A stretch of 64,000 bases of DNA from Heligmosomoides polygyrus polygyrus (lineage: Eukaryota > Nematoda > Chromadorea > Rhabditida > Heligmosomidae), in NCBI GenBank assembly GCA_947396885.1, contig OX377205.1:58252969-58316968 (forward strand). The letters are read 5' to 3'. Each line of letters opens with the position of its first letter. Positions within the stretch are counted from its first letter, which is position 1. A program made the position numbers and the translations under genes. Under the pieces are notes generated by a model, which was not told the origin of the DNA, did not search any database, and saw only the letters and a list, made by a program, of their open reading frames with translations. Of this stretch, positions 23,896 to 37,400 are shown one piece after another.

Positions 23896-25213
23896 TTACC
23901 GTTGCCGCATATAGGTAAAATGTTTACGTTCAGTGGCGGAAGCCGTGACCGTGGGAGAACTGGGAGTTCACCGCTCCCATCGAAAGGCTTTTAGTCTTAG
24001 TTAGATCTAACCAGATTCTGCTGATGCACTCGGTGGCGGCTCTTCTTCCTCCGCCAAGCCGCGTGCGGTCGCGTCATATCGACGTGGCCATTTTCGATAT
24101 CCACCGACACCGCGGTCAGTCGATATGGAGGAGGGTCGTTGAGCGCTCGGTGGCGGATCGCGGCTCTTCCAAGCCGCTACAGGAGAGCCCTGGGAGACGG
24201 GAGCAGTTCTCGCACGAGCAGCTTGGAAGCACCACACCCTGGATTCCCTTCCCTCACCTGTCTCTGCGCTCGAAGAGCGCAGAACCCAGCCGCGGACTCC
24301 CCGTGAGCAATGGCTATCATGGCTTTTCAGCATGTGGATGAAATCGATCAAGTGCTTAGTACTTAGCGATAATATCAGTTCTTGCCTGACAATAGGAGGT
24401 ATGAAATGAACCTAACCTGTAGTTCATTCCACCGCTAGAGGAGGGCAACCAATGGTGTCGTTGAACATTCTGGATACGCTACCGATGTTGAAGGCAGAGG
24501 AGGGAGGACGGCTTCATGCCGGAATAGTAACCATCTGATCGTAGAGAGGCGAAAATGGGTCCGGGAGGGGTCACCTTATAAAAAGTGTCACCAACACCAA
24601 GAAAACGAGACAAGGCACCCTGATAGTAAAGAAAACAAACAAGTAATGCTATAGCTGTGTTCTGTGCTTTTCTCCGCTTCAGCGGAGGAGAGCACAGATT
24701 TAGGCAGGGGAAGGGACTCCAGGGGGTCGCTGAAGTGACGCACCCGTGTTAAAATTGCCTACATCCTGGAGTTCCCTCCCTTGTCCAATTAGGAAGCACA
24801 TAAGGCGCGGATCTATAATCGAAACGAAGAGATAAAACTGCATTTACATTCAGTGTATGTAGCTACAATACCGCTCAAATTCTTTGCAAAAAAGACGCTT
24901 TGTGACGGATTAATCCCCCCCCCCCCCGCACCCTATTTGCGCCCGTAGAGAAGACGGCGCAAGCTTAGATCACCACCTCGGGGAGGAAAAGTCTACTCAT
25001 GAAGAGCAGCAGAGTAGAAGTGACCTTAGCCTAGTGATGGTGTATGGTCGCATGTGCAAGTTCGAGTGCGAGACTCGCCGATGGGCGCGACGGAGCATTC
25101 GTTATTTATATAAGCGAATTGCGGCGCAGAACGCACCGCTCTAGCCTTTTGGCGCCCTTTTCTCCACGGACCCAAAATGCGACCGGCATTCTATTTCCAT
25201 CTGTATTTCGAAG
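23896..25213. other. Unassigned GC-rich stretch upstream of the first nicastrin exon found
   Basis: It contains a C-run near 24917-24930 beside CACCCTATTTGCGCC, the motif also found at the ends of the gag element (41040, 46610). At 24870 it has TACAATACCGCTC, the foldback terminal motif. Inverted GGGAAGGGACTCCAGG/CCTGGAGTTCCCTCCC occurs at 24702-24782. No exon could be recognised, so the N-terminal nicastrin exons were not found here. Confidence 0.35.
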
Positions 25214-25433
25214 CATCTCACATTAAGCCAAACAATGAAACGTCAGATTTCTGTGTGCCAAATGTTTTGCGTCATCAACTTGGTATTGTTAAGGATTCTT
25301 CTATGATGATGGGTGCCATAACAACGCCTGGAACGAAGAAGGGTATATCCTGCTGGAAGGGCTACGCAATATCGACTGGAAAATGCAGATCCTCTACGTT
25401 CATAACCAGACCTATATAGACGCGATTCGTAAG
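25214..25433 (+). CDS. aph-2: Nicastrin exon(s): SDFCVPN...YIDAIRK
   Basis: The 3' portion (25294-25433) encodes FFYDDGCHNNAWNEEG and continues to TYIDAIRK with a GTTTGT donor. It ends in phase 0, exactly matching the exon at 30997. The 5' portion (25214-25263, after a pyrimidine-rich acceptor ending CGAAG) encodes KPNNETSDFCVPN, resembling the family's Cys-Pro-Asn region. The two portions are in different frames, and no GT-AG pair between them gives the correct phase. Either one base is missing or the upstream part is not used. Confidence 0.75.
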
Positions 25434-28400
25434 GTTTGTTTCAAGCGATAACAGCGGCAGTAGAGTGTTCCGCGCGTTGTTCACCTATCTAGCGCAGGTG
25501 GCATCACCGAGGAGGTTGTGTCACTCACTCCACACCTTCGGCGCTCAACGTTGTCATTCACCACAGGCTTCGTGGTTCTTTAAAGCACTGTGGGTAGTTG
25601 TCACTAGGCGTTTAAAGGATGCAACGAACAGGCCACTCGCACATCTGTTCCGCGGTCCAGTGTCGCTTGTTCCTTCCTTACGTCCGCCGCTTGTACACTG
25701 CGGGCATCAAAATGGGAGCTGGAGTCGACATGGGATCTCGGTAGTGCCAACTCTACTTTGACTCTACAGTGGAAGCTGCAACTATTTCTTTGTCTATGCA
25801 TTTAGAACGGTACAAGCTGCCGCAGTAATTTTAACCATCAAGACTTATCAAAATTCTAGCGTTCTATGAAGAAACGCGATGGTTTCAGCCCTGTTTAGAA
25901 AAGTGTGAGCGAATAGATTTTTTCCTTTATGATCTTAAGGCCGTTGAAACCTGTCCCAAAAAAGCTGCTGCACGCCCTCCGTCACGTCCGAGGAAGCGAC
26001 CCTACAAGTAGGGTGCTGCGAAATAGACAGTGTGCCTAAACTTCGTATATAAATAAAATATATATTTATTATTATATATTATTTATTATTATTTATTATT
26101 ATTATTTATTATTTATTTATATATTTATATATTTATATAAATAAATAAATAAATAAATATCCTAACCATTCTCGATTTAACACATCGAGGGAGACTTCAA
26201 CGATAGTACCTAGCCGAACTCTACAGTAGTGGCTCTAAGCTTAAGACATAGATGCGGCAGAATGCTGCTATGGTTGTAGTGCGACCGGGAGCTCTACATA
26301 CGAGTGCGTTTCTTTTATCATACTGAGTGCTAGTGAATTCATTCCAGTCATAGGCGGCGCACTTAAGCTTAAGACCATCAACGAGCAGTGAGCAGTTTGG
26401 GTTTTCCCAGTCCCGTTCAGCTCGAATGTTTTCCTTTTGCACATGTCATACGTGCTAATGGCGTTGGCGAGAGAAGAAGAAAAAACAAAGGGTTCATCAG
26501 CAACTGAATGACTTCAGCTGAAAAGGGTTCTCTTTCCCTTGCTCTGCTGCAGTATCACACAGAGATATGAGGTGCGCCAAGGATATATGCGCAGATTTCC
26601 GGTTTTTATTTCTACAGATGTTACAACTCTGTGCAGTCCTTTTCTATTAACCTTTGGAGCGAGATCCATTCTCTTCCTGGGGCCGGATTCATCAACGACT
26701 TACAAAGATTTGACAAAGAAATTACAGCGGGAAATCCTGATAACGCCTACATCTCGTCGTATCGCTTGTTGATAGGTCTCGTTATTTCGCGTTTTTCAGG
26801 AGTTTCCGCTAAATTTCCCTGTCAAATCTCTGTAAATCTTTGATGAATCCGGTCCCTGGTTTGGCGTACAGTGTTTCATCGTCTGAATGTCACAGAAGGG
26901 ACGGTACACTAAGGAATTTATAGTGTACAGTTATAATGTACAGTTACCAAAAGGCGGACACTAGGGGAAGCCACTTGATAAAACGCCTCATGTTTTTGGA
27001 AAGCTTGTGCGTGCTGTGTAGACGGTTAAGATATTGTGACGATTTAGTGGACTACGTCGGAGAATAAGGACCACCTTGATCAGTATGGTTCACAGCTATT
27101 ACATCTAACGGATAGATCCTGCTGGACTAGAACATGGGAGCAGTTTCTTAGCATCTCAAAATTCAGTCCCTTCCCAGTTATAGTACGACCAGCGTCCGTC
27201 GCCGGCTTCGCCGGCGCCGTACGCTGGACGTGCGGGCCATGCCAGGCTTGCCTGCTTCGGAGGCTTCGGGCATGTGGGGCCACGCTGGGACCGTAGCCCG
27301 AACGTAGCTGGGGACGGGACACCTACTTAGATCGGTCAAGTCTGGAGAGAACCGATAACGCCGCTCAAGAATGCATAATATCGATCGATATTGATTTTCT
27401 GAGCGACTAATAGGACCGACTCCCCGATCGAAATACCATCGGCCATCATAATATGCTGTTGCTAATGTTAGGGAGTTTTCTGTATCCCGACGCACCTAGG
27501 ATGACAGTTGCGGCAAGTCTTCTGAATCCTGGCACCCGTTGAGCGATGTCTGCGGCACATCCTCTCAAGCACCAAAGTCATAAAAGTCAATAATTCTGTA
27601 GTTTTATAAAAACTTCTGTCAAAACCCACAAAAGCGAACAAAAAGGATCAGCCGTACGATGCGGAAACTGCAGTCAAGATCGAATGCGAAAATGAAGGGG
27701 AACTGAAGTGTAAAGGTGGATAAACCCCTACGGAGCGCAAACGTGCACCCAACAGATACGTCATTCGGAACCTCATGGATTGTTCTTTGATTTCCATCCC
27801 TCTGGTAGTTGGTCGATAAACACCCAGATGTGAGCGGCGGGCCTCTTACAGCACGGTGGGCTTCAGAATGATAGTAATGACAATGATAATGATGATATTG
27901 ATGACTCCGTAAACACAGCAGATGCTATGAGCCGGTCAACATCTCCCGTCAACAGCTCATGTGTCGTCAGCAGGGCAGACCTGCTGTCGCCGCGGGCTTC
28001 GGACAGCGCGGCGAAGCTTCAGACATGACTCATGCCTCTCCCGATTATATATAGTAAAGATTGAATGGACCGGAAAATCCTCTATATAGTCCGAATTGCG
28101 TACTAGCCGGAGTTGGCCTTTTTTGACATCCCTGTTGGCACGTAATAATTTCGTACAATGGCTAATATACAACCGAATGTGTAACCGTAAGGACAGCTCA
28201 ATAACATAAAATAACATGGGAACTTATTCTGCTCGTGTCTCCAGAGATATTGTTCGAGTTGTTCGTAGTAATAGGCGTAAAGCTGACAAATAGACGTATG
28301 ACATAATGTACACCAGAAGCAAGTTGGGCGCGTTCAACAGAAAGTCTCAGTAATGAGTCGGGTGAGTTTGCGTCCACTCCCTTCCTGTTTCAAGGCTTAA

Positions 28401-31400
28401 CGGTGTAGATGAATTGCAATGGTATCCTGTTCCAAGTTAGCGGTGTAGGTGAATTGCAAAGGTTGAGTGGAAGGGAAGTGTTCCAGTTGACATATTTTTG
28501 AGGGCTTATCCCACCATATATAATAGAGGAGGGTTTTTTTGTCTCAACGTGACCGTGGGAAACTTCGTAAACTTCGCGGGCTCGGCGGTTTAATCACCCA
28601 AGTTTGAGGCAGGTTCTCGACTTCTCTCTCCGAAGGGAAGCGCAGGGAGGTGAGCGATCGCCGCTGCCGAGGAGGACACGTGAGGCGTTGCGAAATAGGC
28701 CGGCGTCGCGGCTCTGCCCGCGCACGTGTTGGGTGGCTACTGCTTCGAACTCACCCCCTTGGAGGCTCCTGTCCTTGCTACCGGTCAATTAGTGGTTGCA
28801 ATTTGGTGCTGCTACAGTTGTGTTACCGCAGGGTACAACTCAGCCGCCTGTGTGCATGGCCGAGGTCACTGCTCATTCCTGTTCTTGCTACTTTCTCTGT
28901 GTTCGTGCATAACCTTCTGATGTGTGCGAACTTCCGCCTTCCCTTTTCTCAGAACAGCTCCTGCTGTGTTAATCCATACTGCCGCTCTTCGTTACTGCCT
29001 TTGCCACCGTTTCACTTTGTTTCTCTTCGAGAGTCTTAAGTTGATGTCAGTGTTGTGGTGACAATCTGCGGCCCTATTCTAGTGCTCCTCGCTGTACACG
29101 TTAGAGTATGCGCCTTGGTAGGAAGGCACATGTATGCCCATTCACAGCAGAAGTGAACTAACTTGGTTCACCATAGGGCTAGAACCCACCAGTGCTGCTG
29201 ATAATTTTGAGTTTCATACAGCACAAAACGACGGATTGGGCGTTCCTACATCGTGGGCCTCCCGCCCCAGCCTATTTGATCCCCACTACTAGTTGTACCA
29301 CTTATCCATTCGTGTGCTTCTTAAAGGGACTGACAACCACTTAACACGATGAGCCCTGTCCACCCGAGCCGTTTTGCGCCTGATTCTGTAGGCTGTAAGT
29401 AAGATTCTCCCATTCTAAGTTGGTTGGATTGAGCCCATCAGTTTCTCCAGCCCACGTAAACTTCCTACTTTCTACACCCTTCCAAGCTGTCGGATTTTTA
29501 TTCGTGTGATAGCAGAAGTTGAACAACAAACACAACGGTGAGGAACATACATATCCCACCTTTGTGATTAAGTGGCTTTTACACTATCAGTCGATTAAAA
29601 GCTGCGGTGAACTTTTCGAAGGCATGGTGCGATTCGTCTTTTATTGCGCTATATGCTTGCTCATTAGCTAGGCTGTAAGTAAGATTCTCCCATTCGAAGT
29701 TCGTTGTGTCGAGCGCATGCAACAGTTTCTCCCGCCCACTCATGATTCCTATTTATCGCTTGGGCCCCTTCTAAGACGTTGCGATATTTATTGATAGCGT
29801 AAATTTACCAACAAATAATACAGTGGGGAACACACATATCCCCACTTTGGTGGATCAATTACGTGGCATTTTTGAAGTGCATGGCGCGATCTCATCTTTT
29901 CATGCGCTATATGTTTGCTTCTTAGCTGCGGGCTGTAAGATTCTCCCATTCGAAGTTATTTCGCTGAGCGATTTTTACTCGATCGATAGCAGTAGTTGAA
30001 CAACAAATACAACAGTGACGAACACACATATCCCCACTTTGGTGGTTTAAGTAAGAAGCATTCACACTATCAATCAAATAACGAGTAGTGCTATCGGTTT
30101 TCTCTTAGACCTAACCGATCGGGATTGGAGTTGCCTGATTATACCGATGGGAGCGTTCCGCGGTAGATTGGGCGTTTTGATCAGGCAATCGATATCGATC
30201 GATATTATCGATCACTTGAGTGGTGTTATCGGTTTTCTCTCAAACCGAACCGACCACGATATCTATCTGACACATTGGAGGTGATATCAGAGACAGAAAA
30301 TCTCACAAATCTCATAAAGGAGGGAGGCTTAAGTCACTGTCTGTAGTGGTTCGTCAACAGCGGAAACCAAGTTCCCGTCCCACCCCCAGTTTTCGACTAC
30401 ACTAGGCTCTCGGAATAATTCTTCCCGTACGTTCCCTCAAAATTAGTGGCTAATGAAGTCACCTCCGGAATTCGCCACACCTAGCGGCTCGAAGCACGAC
30501 GACTGGACAGAAGTGTCAGACATTTCTTTAGGCTTGACAAGCTGCAATAGGCTGGGGTGAGGAATCATCCGTAGCTAGGTTTGGCTACGTCCCTCGCGTG
30601 GCCCGCCATACCCGACGCCGGCGGAGCCGGCTAGCCCGGCGTGGCCCGCGGATGCGATGCCGGCGAAGCCGGCTAGCCTGGCGTGGCCCGCACACTCCAG
30701 CGTCGGCGCCGGCGGAGCCGGCGACCGACGCTGGTCTATAATATATTTGGTGGATTTATCTATACGGCATATCGCCCCTTTTCTGTAGTAAACTGTGGCA
30801 AATTTTCTGTGGTGCTACGTATCTTGAGTTTTTTCTTGAATTTGTTTATTGAGTTTGACAGTGTAGTAGAATTACTCTGATACTTCTTTGTGCAGCAGAA
30901 ACTTCTTCGATATTCGTAAGAGGAGGCGCTTGTTAATGGAGAGCACTGCTACAGGAAGAATACCACTTCATCTGAAATGAGAAGTGTCGGTTTCAGTGTC
31001 ATGACTTATTCAATGTGCCTGCCAATGGATCATCTTCGGTTTCGTATCCGTTGTGTGGAATTTCGTTTGGTAAATTCAACTCTGCGGCCGGCTCGAGCGA
31101 GATATGTATGCGTAGAAGCGGCAGCTGGGTCCAGCTGCTAAACATCTTTAGCGGACACTTTGAGTGCGTCAACCGTTTAGTTCATTTTATTGTTTACCGT
31201 AACTTCATCTTTCGCGGTAGTTTGCAGTATGTTTAATTGAAGATTTCTGGTTTTCTTTTCACACAGCTTTTCACTATGACTCCTTATATGCCGACAGTGA
31301 CAGTGAAAGGGGTATGACTTTCGTAGCCAGATAAACTGGGTCGGTTAGTATTGCCGCCGATTTTGACGATTAACGGCAAACGCTGACTTCACCGATTCAA

Positions 31401-34400
31401 TCTGTCTATCGTTAGGTTTCCAAAGTTTTGTCTCACTTTCGAATTCCGTTCTACGCTTTGTTCATCTCGAAGAAGCTGTACGCTGTTCTATCTCTATGCA
31501 GTTCCATAAAACTGCAACATTCAGAGTTCATTCCGATTTCGACGTATTCGAATCCTCAGGTCGAAGTTGTGAAGCGCCATGATACCAAAACCGGACGTTT
31601 CCTCCATTACGATCAGCGTTTTCTTTAAAGAAGCATCTCTCACGTTAATTGAGCTTGTATTCATCTCAAGATCCAACGGAATGCGAAGAATAGAAATTGG
31701 GCTGCGGCAACAAGGTTTTGGCGCTAACGCGTCGGTAACCTTTGGGCACACGTCACCCGTTGACCTGAGGCTACTCTAAGGAATTAGTTGGTGATTTTGA
31801 TTGACATTTGAAACGAAAGAGAGTTATATGTGGTTGCCTAGCGAAAGGCTCCTTGCAATTGCGCACCCTGTTTGAAAGCCGAGAACGGTTGTAAAACGTA
31901 TAAGAAGGTGAAGGAATTCATGATTGAGCGCATAAACAAATTTTCTCGAGGAGAGATCTAGTGGAACTGATCCTGTGGAATCAGTGGTTATGAGAGGCAA
32001 GATGGCGAGCTCCTCCGGTGGCGGTTGTATCTTTTTTATCGCGCTGCGCCTCTTCCGCTATTGTACCCAACCAGCTTGTGGAATCGGTTCGGCGAAAATA
32101 TTTCATTATTTCAAAACCTGTTGTGAAACAATAGTGAACACAGGGTAGCCATCTGTTGATAATTCACTACACTAATGGTCATCATTCAAAAACCATAGCT
32201 TTCTGCATTGAAGAGGAGGCTTTTTAAAGTTTTGCGGTGACGAATCTGCAGTCGTTAGGAAAACGATTGGCAAACCGAGATATTCGCTAGCGGATAGTCT
32301 TCATAGGTCAGCAGTATTCATCGTTATGCTACAGGTCTTTATGCGATCCTCTGACTGGCATAAATGTTATCGCACATATCCCTATAAAGTTCTACGTCGA
32401 TGGTAACAGCTCGCAGGCAGCAACGAGATATTTGATGTTAGCAGCGCGGGTAAGTCGTTCCTCAGGATTCTCATATAACGACGGAGGAAAACGGAAGTAT
32501 TGCTACATGTAAATGGTAAGAGTTGCGCTATCGTTCACATTTTAGGCCTGCAACGGAGTTTTGCAGCATCGAGCCGTATCGAACCGAACCAAAAACGAAC
32601 GATCTGTTCCTTTCGCGGTGGGACCCATGCCCCCACTGTGGCCCGCCGAACAGTTGGAACAGTCGCGACACTGCCTTCCGCTTCGTGCCGCAATTGTAGT
32701 CGCCGAGAGCTGCGGCTAGATTAGCTTGACCACAACCGTTCTAGATTTGCTCCTGCTGAGAGGTGTGCTCGCTAATGGTAGCAAGGCGGCATGCCGAAAA
32801 ATATAGTAGTACTTAGGGGACGTTCAGGGCAGCATCGCAGCGCGACGCGACGTAATGATGAGCTCCTGCATTGGTTAAGTGACGCCGCGTCGGGCCTTCG
32901 CGTGATGTTCATGCACGTTGTGCAGCAAATAGCGTATCCTAGGCATATGTTACACTTCGGCGACGGTGCTGGGCGGATGCTACGCAGTGCGTATGTACCC
33001 GCGCAACCATGTCGCCGGCAGGGCCGCAAAGGGTGTTGTACTCCCGTCGCCGACAGCCTGTCGCAGTGCGGAGCAAGTTGTCGCTGGCCTTCTGGCGCAG
33101 AAGGTGCGCGTCAGCGGCACTCTCCCGTGCACTCTTGCTTGTTTTGCCGAGGCTCCCGCGCTGTCGACGACGGGGTGGCCGTGGAGTTTCTTAGGGCGAC
33201 CTGTAGGGCGTATAGGGCGTTGCCTGGGAAGCACTGTAGTGGTTTCCAAATTGCCTGCGGACCTCTGGGTAGGTGAAAAATTGCAAAAAACTAGCCCTTC
33301 AGTGCAGCCTGATAGCGCAAAACTGACACCTGGAATACCCTTGCCGTGCCCAGAAATGATCCTGCAAATGATTTGGAGTCTCAATCATTGCTAGAACGTG
33401 AGAATTGGCAAATTCCTAATAGAAGGGAGATGTCACATTCAGAGGAGGCATCCACTAGGAAGGCAGCACCGACCGGATGGCTAACGCGGTTGGCTTGCAG
33501 GAGAGTGATCAAGGATCGATTCCGGGATTGGGCTTATGCATTGCTAGCAGCTTTTTTTGCATTCTTATCAACGCAGAGTATATTTCGGCCCCAGCAGGGT
33601 ACGGTGTAGGCTTTTCTAATTCGTCCTTAACCTCTTGCAAGATGTGGACCAAGCTAGCTTTCGTCGGTTAGAGATACGCCGCTGGCTATTAACCCATGTT
33701 TGTTTCGCTGGGGAAGCTGCTATCCTTGTGTGATCACTGTAGTGTTTTCTAACAGTTATGGAACTGTGTCTTGTAGCAGCCTTGTTTGACCGTTCCTCCC
33801 TACTCTAGCGGCTGCAAGGGGAAGGTATTACAGATATGGGCACTCGTACTCTAGACACTCCAAAAAATCGTTTGTTCAAACCTTGTTTAGACGTTTATCT
33901 GGAGTGCTTATCACGAGTCTGGCATCTGTTTCGGGGTAAAGGTGGAGTACATTAGGTTAGAGTGGATGTGGATACTGCGAAAAAACAGCATACGCACCGC
34001 CGTTCTCTTCATCTAACCACATTTCGTTTCTATGGTCACATCTTGAGCTGAAAATAGCACTCCAAAATTTAAAAGACAAAAGCCTATGTTAAATTCGTGG
34101 TCAGGCGCTGTCCGCGGATCGCCGTAGACAGACGGTGAGGTGGATGGTATACTTCCCGTCCGCGGGACGGGAGCCTTACATTTCATCCTGTAATCTACCG
34201 CAACAACAAACGCTCCCCAGATTCGTGATCAGTATCCCGAATACCCACACTTTAGACGAACTTTGACGAAACTTTTTTTCCGACCCTGCAGCCGTGAGAG
34301 TGCTTCTGCCCCCCTCCCCCCGTGTGCAACGGAACCCCAGGAGCAGGGAAGAGTGGTCGGTACAAGAACAGGCAGCAATAACGCGAGATGGATAAAACAC

Positions 34401-37400
34401 TCCAGTTTGTTCACAGTTAGCAGAATTAGTGGAAGTCATAAGGGGAGCGTTCTCCAGAGAAAAATAGAAAGAGAAATCTAGAAAATCTAGAAATCCGAAG
34501 GGCGATCAGCACGCCTTGGTGATGGATCAAAGTAGTAGCTGTCGATCATGCTCGCATTGAAGCCGCTACGAGACACACTTCCAAGACTAGCAGAAAACAT
34601 ATAAAAACGGATGTCATATTCGTGATCAGCACGAAGCCGTTCACAGTGGAAACCAGATGAGCTATGGAATTGCTATACAACGGGTAAAAACGGGTAACGG
34701 GTAAAATATGTATGGACGTTGTTACATTCAGTTTCTTTTTGAGCATGTTGTGGAGTGATGAATTATTGTCCAGCATGTGAGCAGAATGCGTATTTATTTA
34801 CACATTTTCTACACATTCTTCTATTTTTGTCAAAGAACTTTGCTACTTCGTTAACTACTCTTACCAGCTGATTAGTATGTTTCTGACTCCATTCGTTTCA
34901 CGGACGGGGTCAAAAGCATACTAATCAACTGGTAGGTGTTATCTCTTCGTTACATACAACACCTTTTCATCTTGAGAAATATTTTCGAACAGCCGGCTTA
35001 GCTCGGCTGTTCAAAAATCAAGAACCATCGCTGTACGACTATCGAGGTAAAAAAATTCTTCGCTCATACTTCGGCTAAGGGAGTTGTTTGGGGTGCTGGT
35101 CACTAATCTCAAGCATCGTTCTCTAAAGTTCCGGTGTCTTGCGGCGCGTCAAAGTAGAGTAAGTGAGAGTGCTGTGATCAAAGGTTCGCCCAAATTTTGT
35201 GCATGGGATTATTTTATGCTCTGATCCCAGATCTACCACATTTTTTATCGTACTTTATGTGGAAATTAAAATTAGTTGTTAGTTGCCTTTCAACTTCAAA
35301 GAGCTTAAAAATATAAATGATAGTTCTTCCCAAACGTGTGTTCAAAAATGTGTTGGACGTGAGGATAAAGGGTACTCCTGGCGGCGAAGAAACGCAAAGG
35401 GAACAACATCGAAGAGAATCGAACTCGTGACCCTATTCCTTCGAAGCGAGAATGTCAATACTAAGACGCCACCGCAGCAGTCAGGCATAATAAGTGCGCA
35501 CGAATTCGAAAAAGCGAACTTACAGTCCCGTGGCAATTTTAAAAGTGGCCTATTGGGGGTTGTAGGGGACTGTAAGAGAAGGACCGTAGTGGTTTTAAAA
35601 TTTCCTGCGCACACCTGGGTAGGTCAAAAATTGCAAAACACCGTATCACTTCAGTGCGAGCCGAGAAAGCAAAACCGACGTCTGGAACCGCCATGTCGTG
35701 GTTACAATCTATCCTTCAAAAGGTTTAGGATTGGAGCAGTAGCGGATTTACAACGATCTCACAATTTGCTTGTTAGCGATACAATAACCGAAGGGGAACA
35801 TTGAGGGACGCCGCTCACCACGGCAGCAACTGGATGGCCGAGTGGGTAAGAAGGCGGACTTGCAGGAAAGGAGTCAGGGATTCGCCTCCGGAGGGTGTGT
35901 TTCTGCATCGCTGGGCTTGCTCGATCCGGTTTTGTCGATGTAAAGTGTACTTTGTCCACAGCATTGTACCGTACTGACATTATAACCTTATTTCAGCCTG
36001 GTTGTTACGATATAAAAACAAAAAATAAAGCAAAAGTGTTCATAATACATAGTTCGATAGGCCATTGAGGAGAGCAGGCGGCTTTTCTTTGCTCAAAAAT
36101 AGATAATATTCTTTGTCTTGACCGTTTTCGTTAGGCATTGACGGTGAGTCTGTCAGCACTACTGTACGGACCACGTGGTGGACTAAATTTTAGGTACAAA
36201 ATATTTAGTTTTTTAAACTCCAGGTAGTTTTTTTGTTTGATGTTTATTGCATTGACGTTCTATCATTAGAGATGTTAGCTTGACTTGAACGAAGCGCAGG
36301 ATGTAGACTGCTCGTAGTATTACGTCGCCTTGTAGCAGTAATGAGACTGTTGTATGTGACGGCCATGAGATCACTAGCAATATGGTTGGTTGGGCATGAA
36401 GAAGACGGATTGCTACTGTTATACTTTACTCCCGGAGGTCGAAGAGGGGTCGAAAGCATAAATATATAAACTAATTAATTAAAAAATAAACGTAAATAAT
36501 AAATAATCCTACTATATATAATCGGCCAATGTCACGTGTCCGTCACGGGGAGGGGTGACTGAAGCCAAAAGATGCCTACTTCAGTGCGTCGTATGCCAGC
36601 CGGGCTTTCTTTGAGCTTAACCATTTGCGATTGCTGGCGAACTATATCCTTGGCGGCTGATCGTCCAAGTTTACGAGATATTCAAGGGGCAACGCGTCAG
36701 GGTATGAATGGGGATCGAGTGCAGAGCGTAGCGATTCAGAAGGAGTGCTGAAGACGTCGTCCAACGTACGTAGGGATTCAGAAGACGCGCTGAAGGCATC
36801 GTCCAACTTGCGTAGTGATTCCAAGTAAGAGCGACCAATAGGAGAGAACCAACAAAGAGGACCATTAGAGGGGGAGCGTGAATAAGGGGCGGGGCAGCAT
36901 TATCCCTCAACATCGTTCAGTGTGTGTCGGATTTCTGAAGATGGCCTACAGAAGTCGTGGCACGTGTGTCAAAGTGCAGATGGAGTGTCATAGACGTCGT
37001 GGCAACGTAGTGACACGTGAATCGGTGCTCATTGTCACATGTGCGTGCTTGACTCTCACTCCGTTTCTTTGCCAGCACATAGGAAAGGAGCTACTTCGGG
37101 AGGTTGGACGAGTAGAGAGAGTGATCATGGGACTCGGAGTATTATTGCTGTCGGACAGTAAGCGGTGTCGACCAATACCGATTAATTTTAATTATGATTT
37201 TGCTGACTAAGCACCGGATTGGGATTCTCATTACCTGTTTCTCGTCACGTAGAGAACGACGCTTTGGAGAATAAATCGCGTGCATGTGATGGAGGGTGGA
37301 GGGCTTCATATGCGCAGTGAAAATTCTGCCCTACCATTATAGTTGTGCTTTTTCGAAATTTTATCGAACGAATGAACGATCGAATTTATTCGACGTCAAA

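Larger units (their letters stand above)
25434..30996 (+). other. Nicastrin intron, 5.6 kb, repeat-filled
   Basis: Bounded by GTTTGT and TTTCAG and flanked by phase-0 exons. It contains the AT-rich tract at 26041, a MITE, satellite fragments, a Helitron-like end, an SL1-like sequence and a triple tandem repeat, each listed separately. The remaining stretches (about 25440-26040, 26160-26670, 26860-27185, 27320-27630, 28610-29390, 30075-30595) show nothing I can assign. Confidence 0.7.

Noticed and set aside
32791..33394. Overlapping plus and minus open frames of 130-160 codons
   Set aside because: GC-rich repeat with no family resemblance and no splice signals. Both strands open equally, which is typical of composition.
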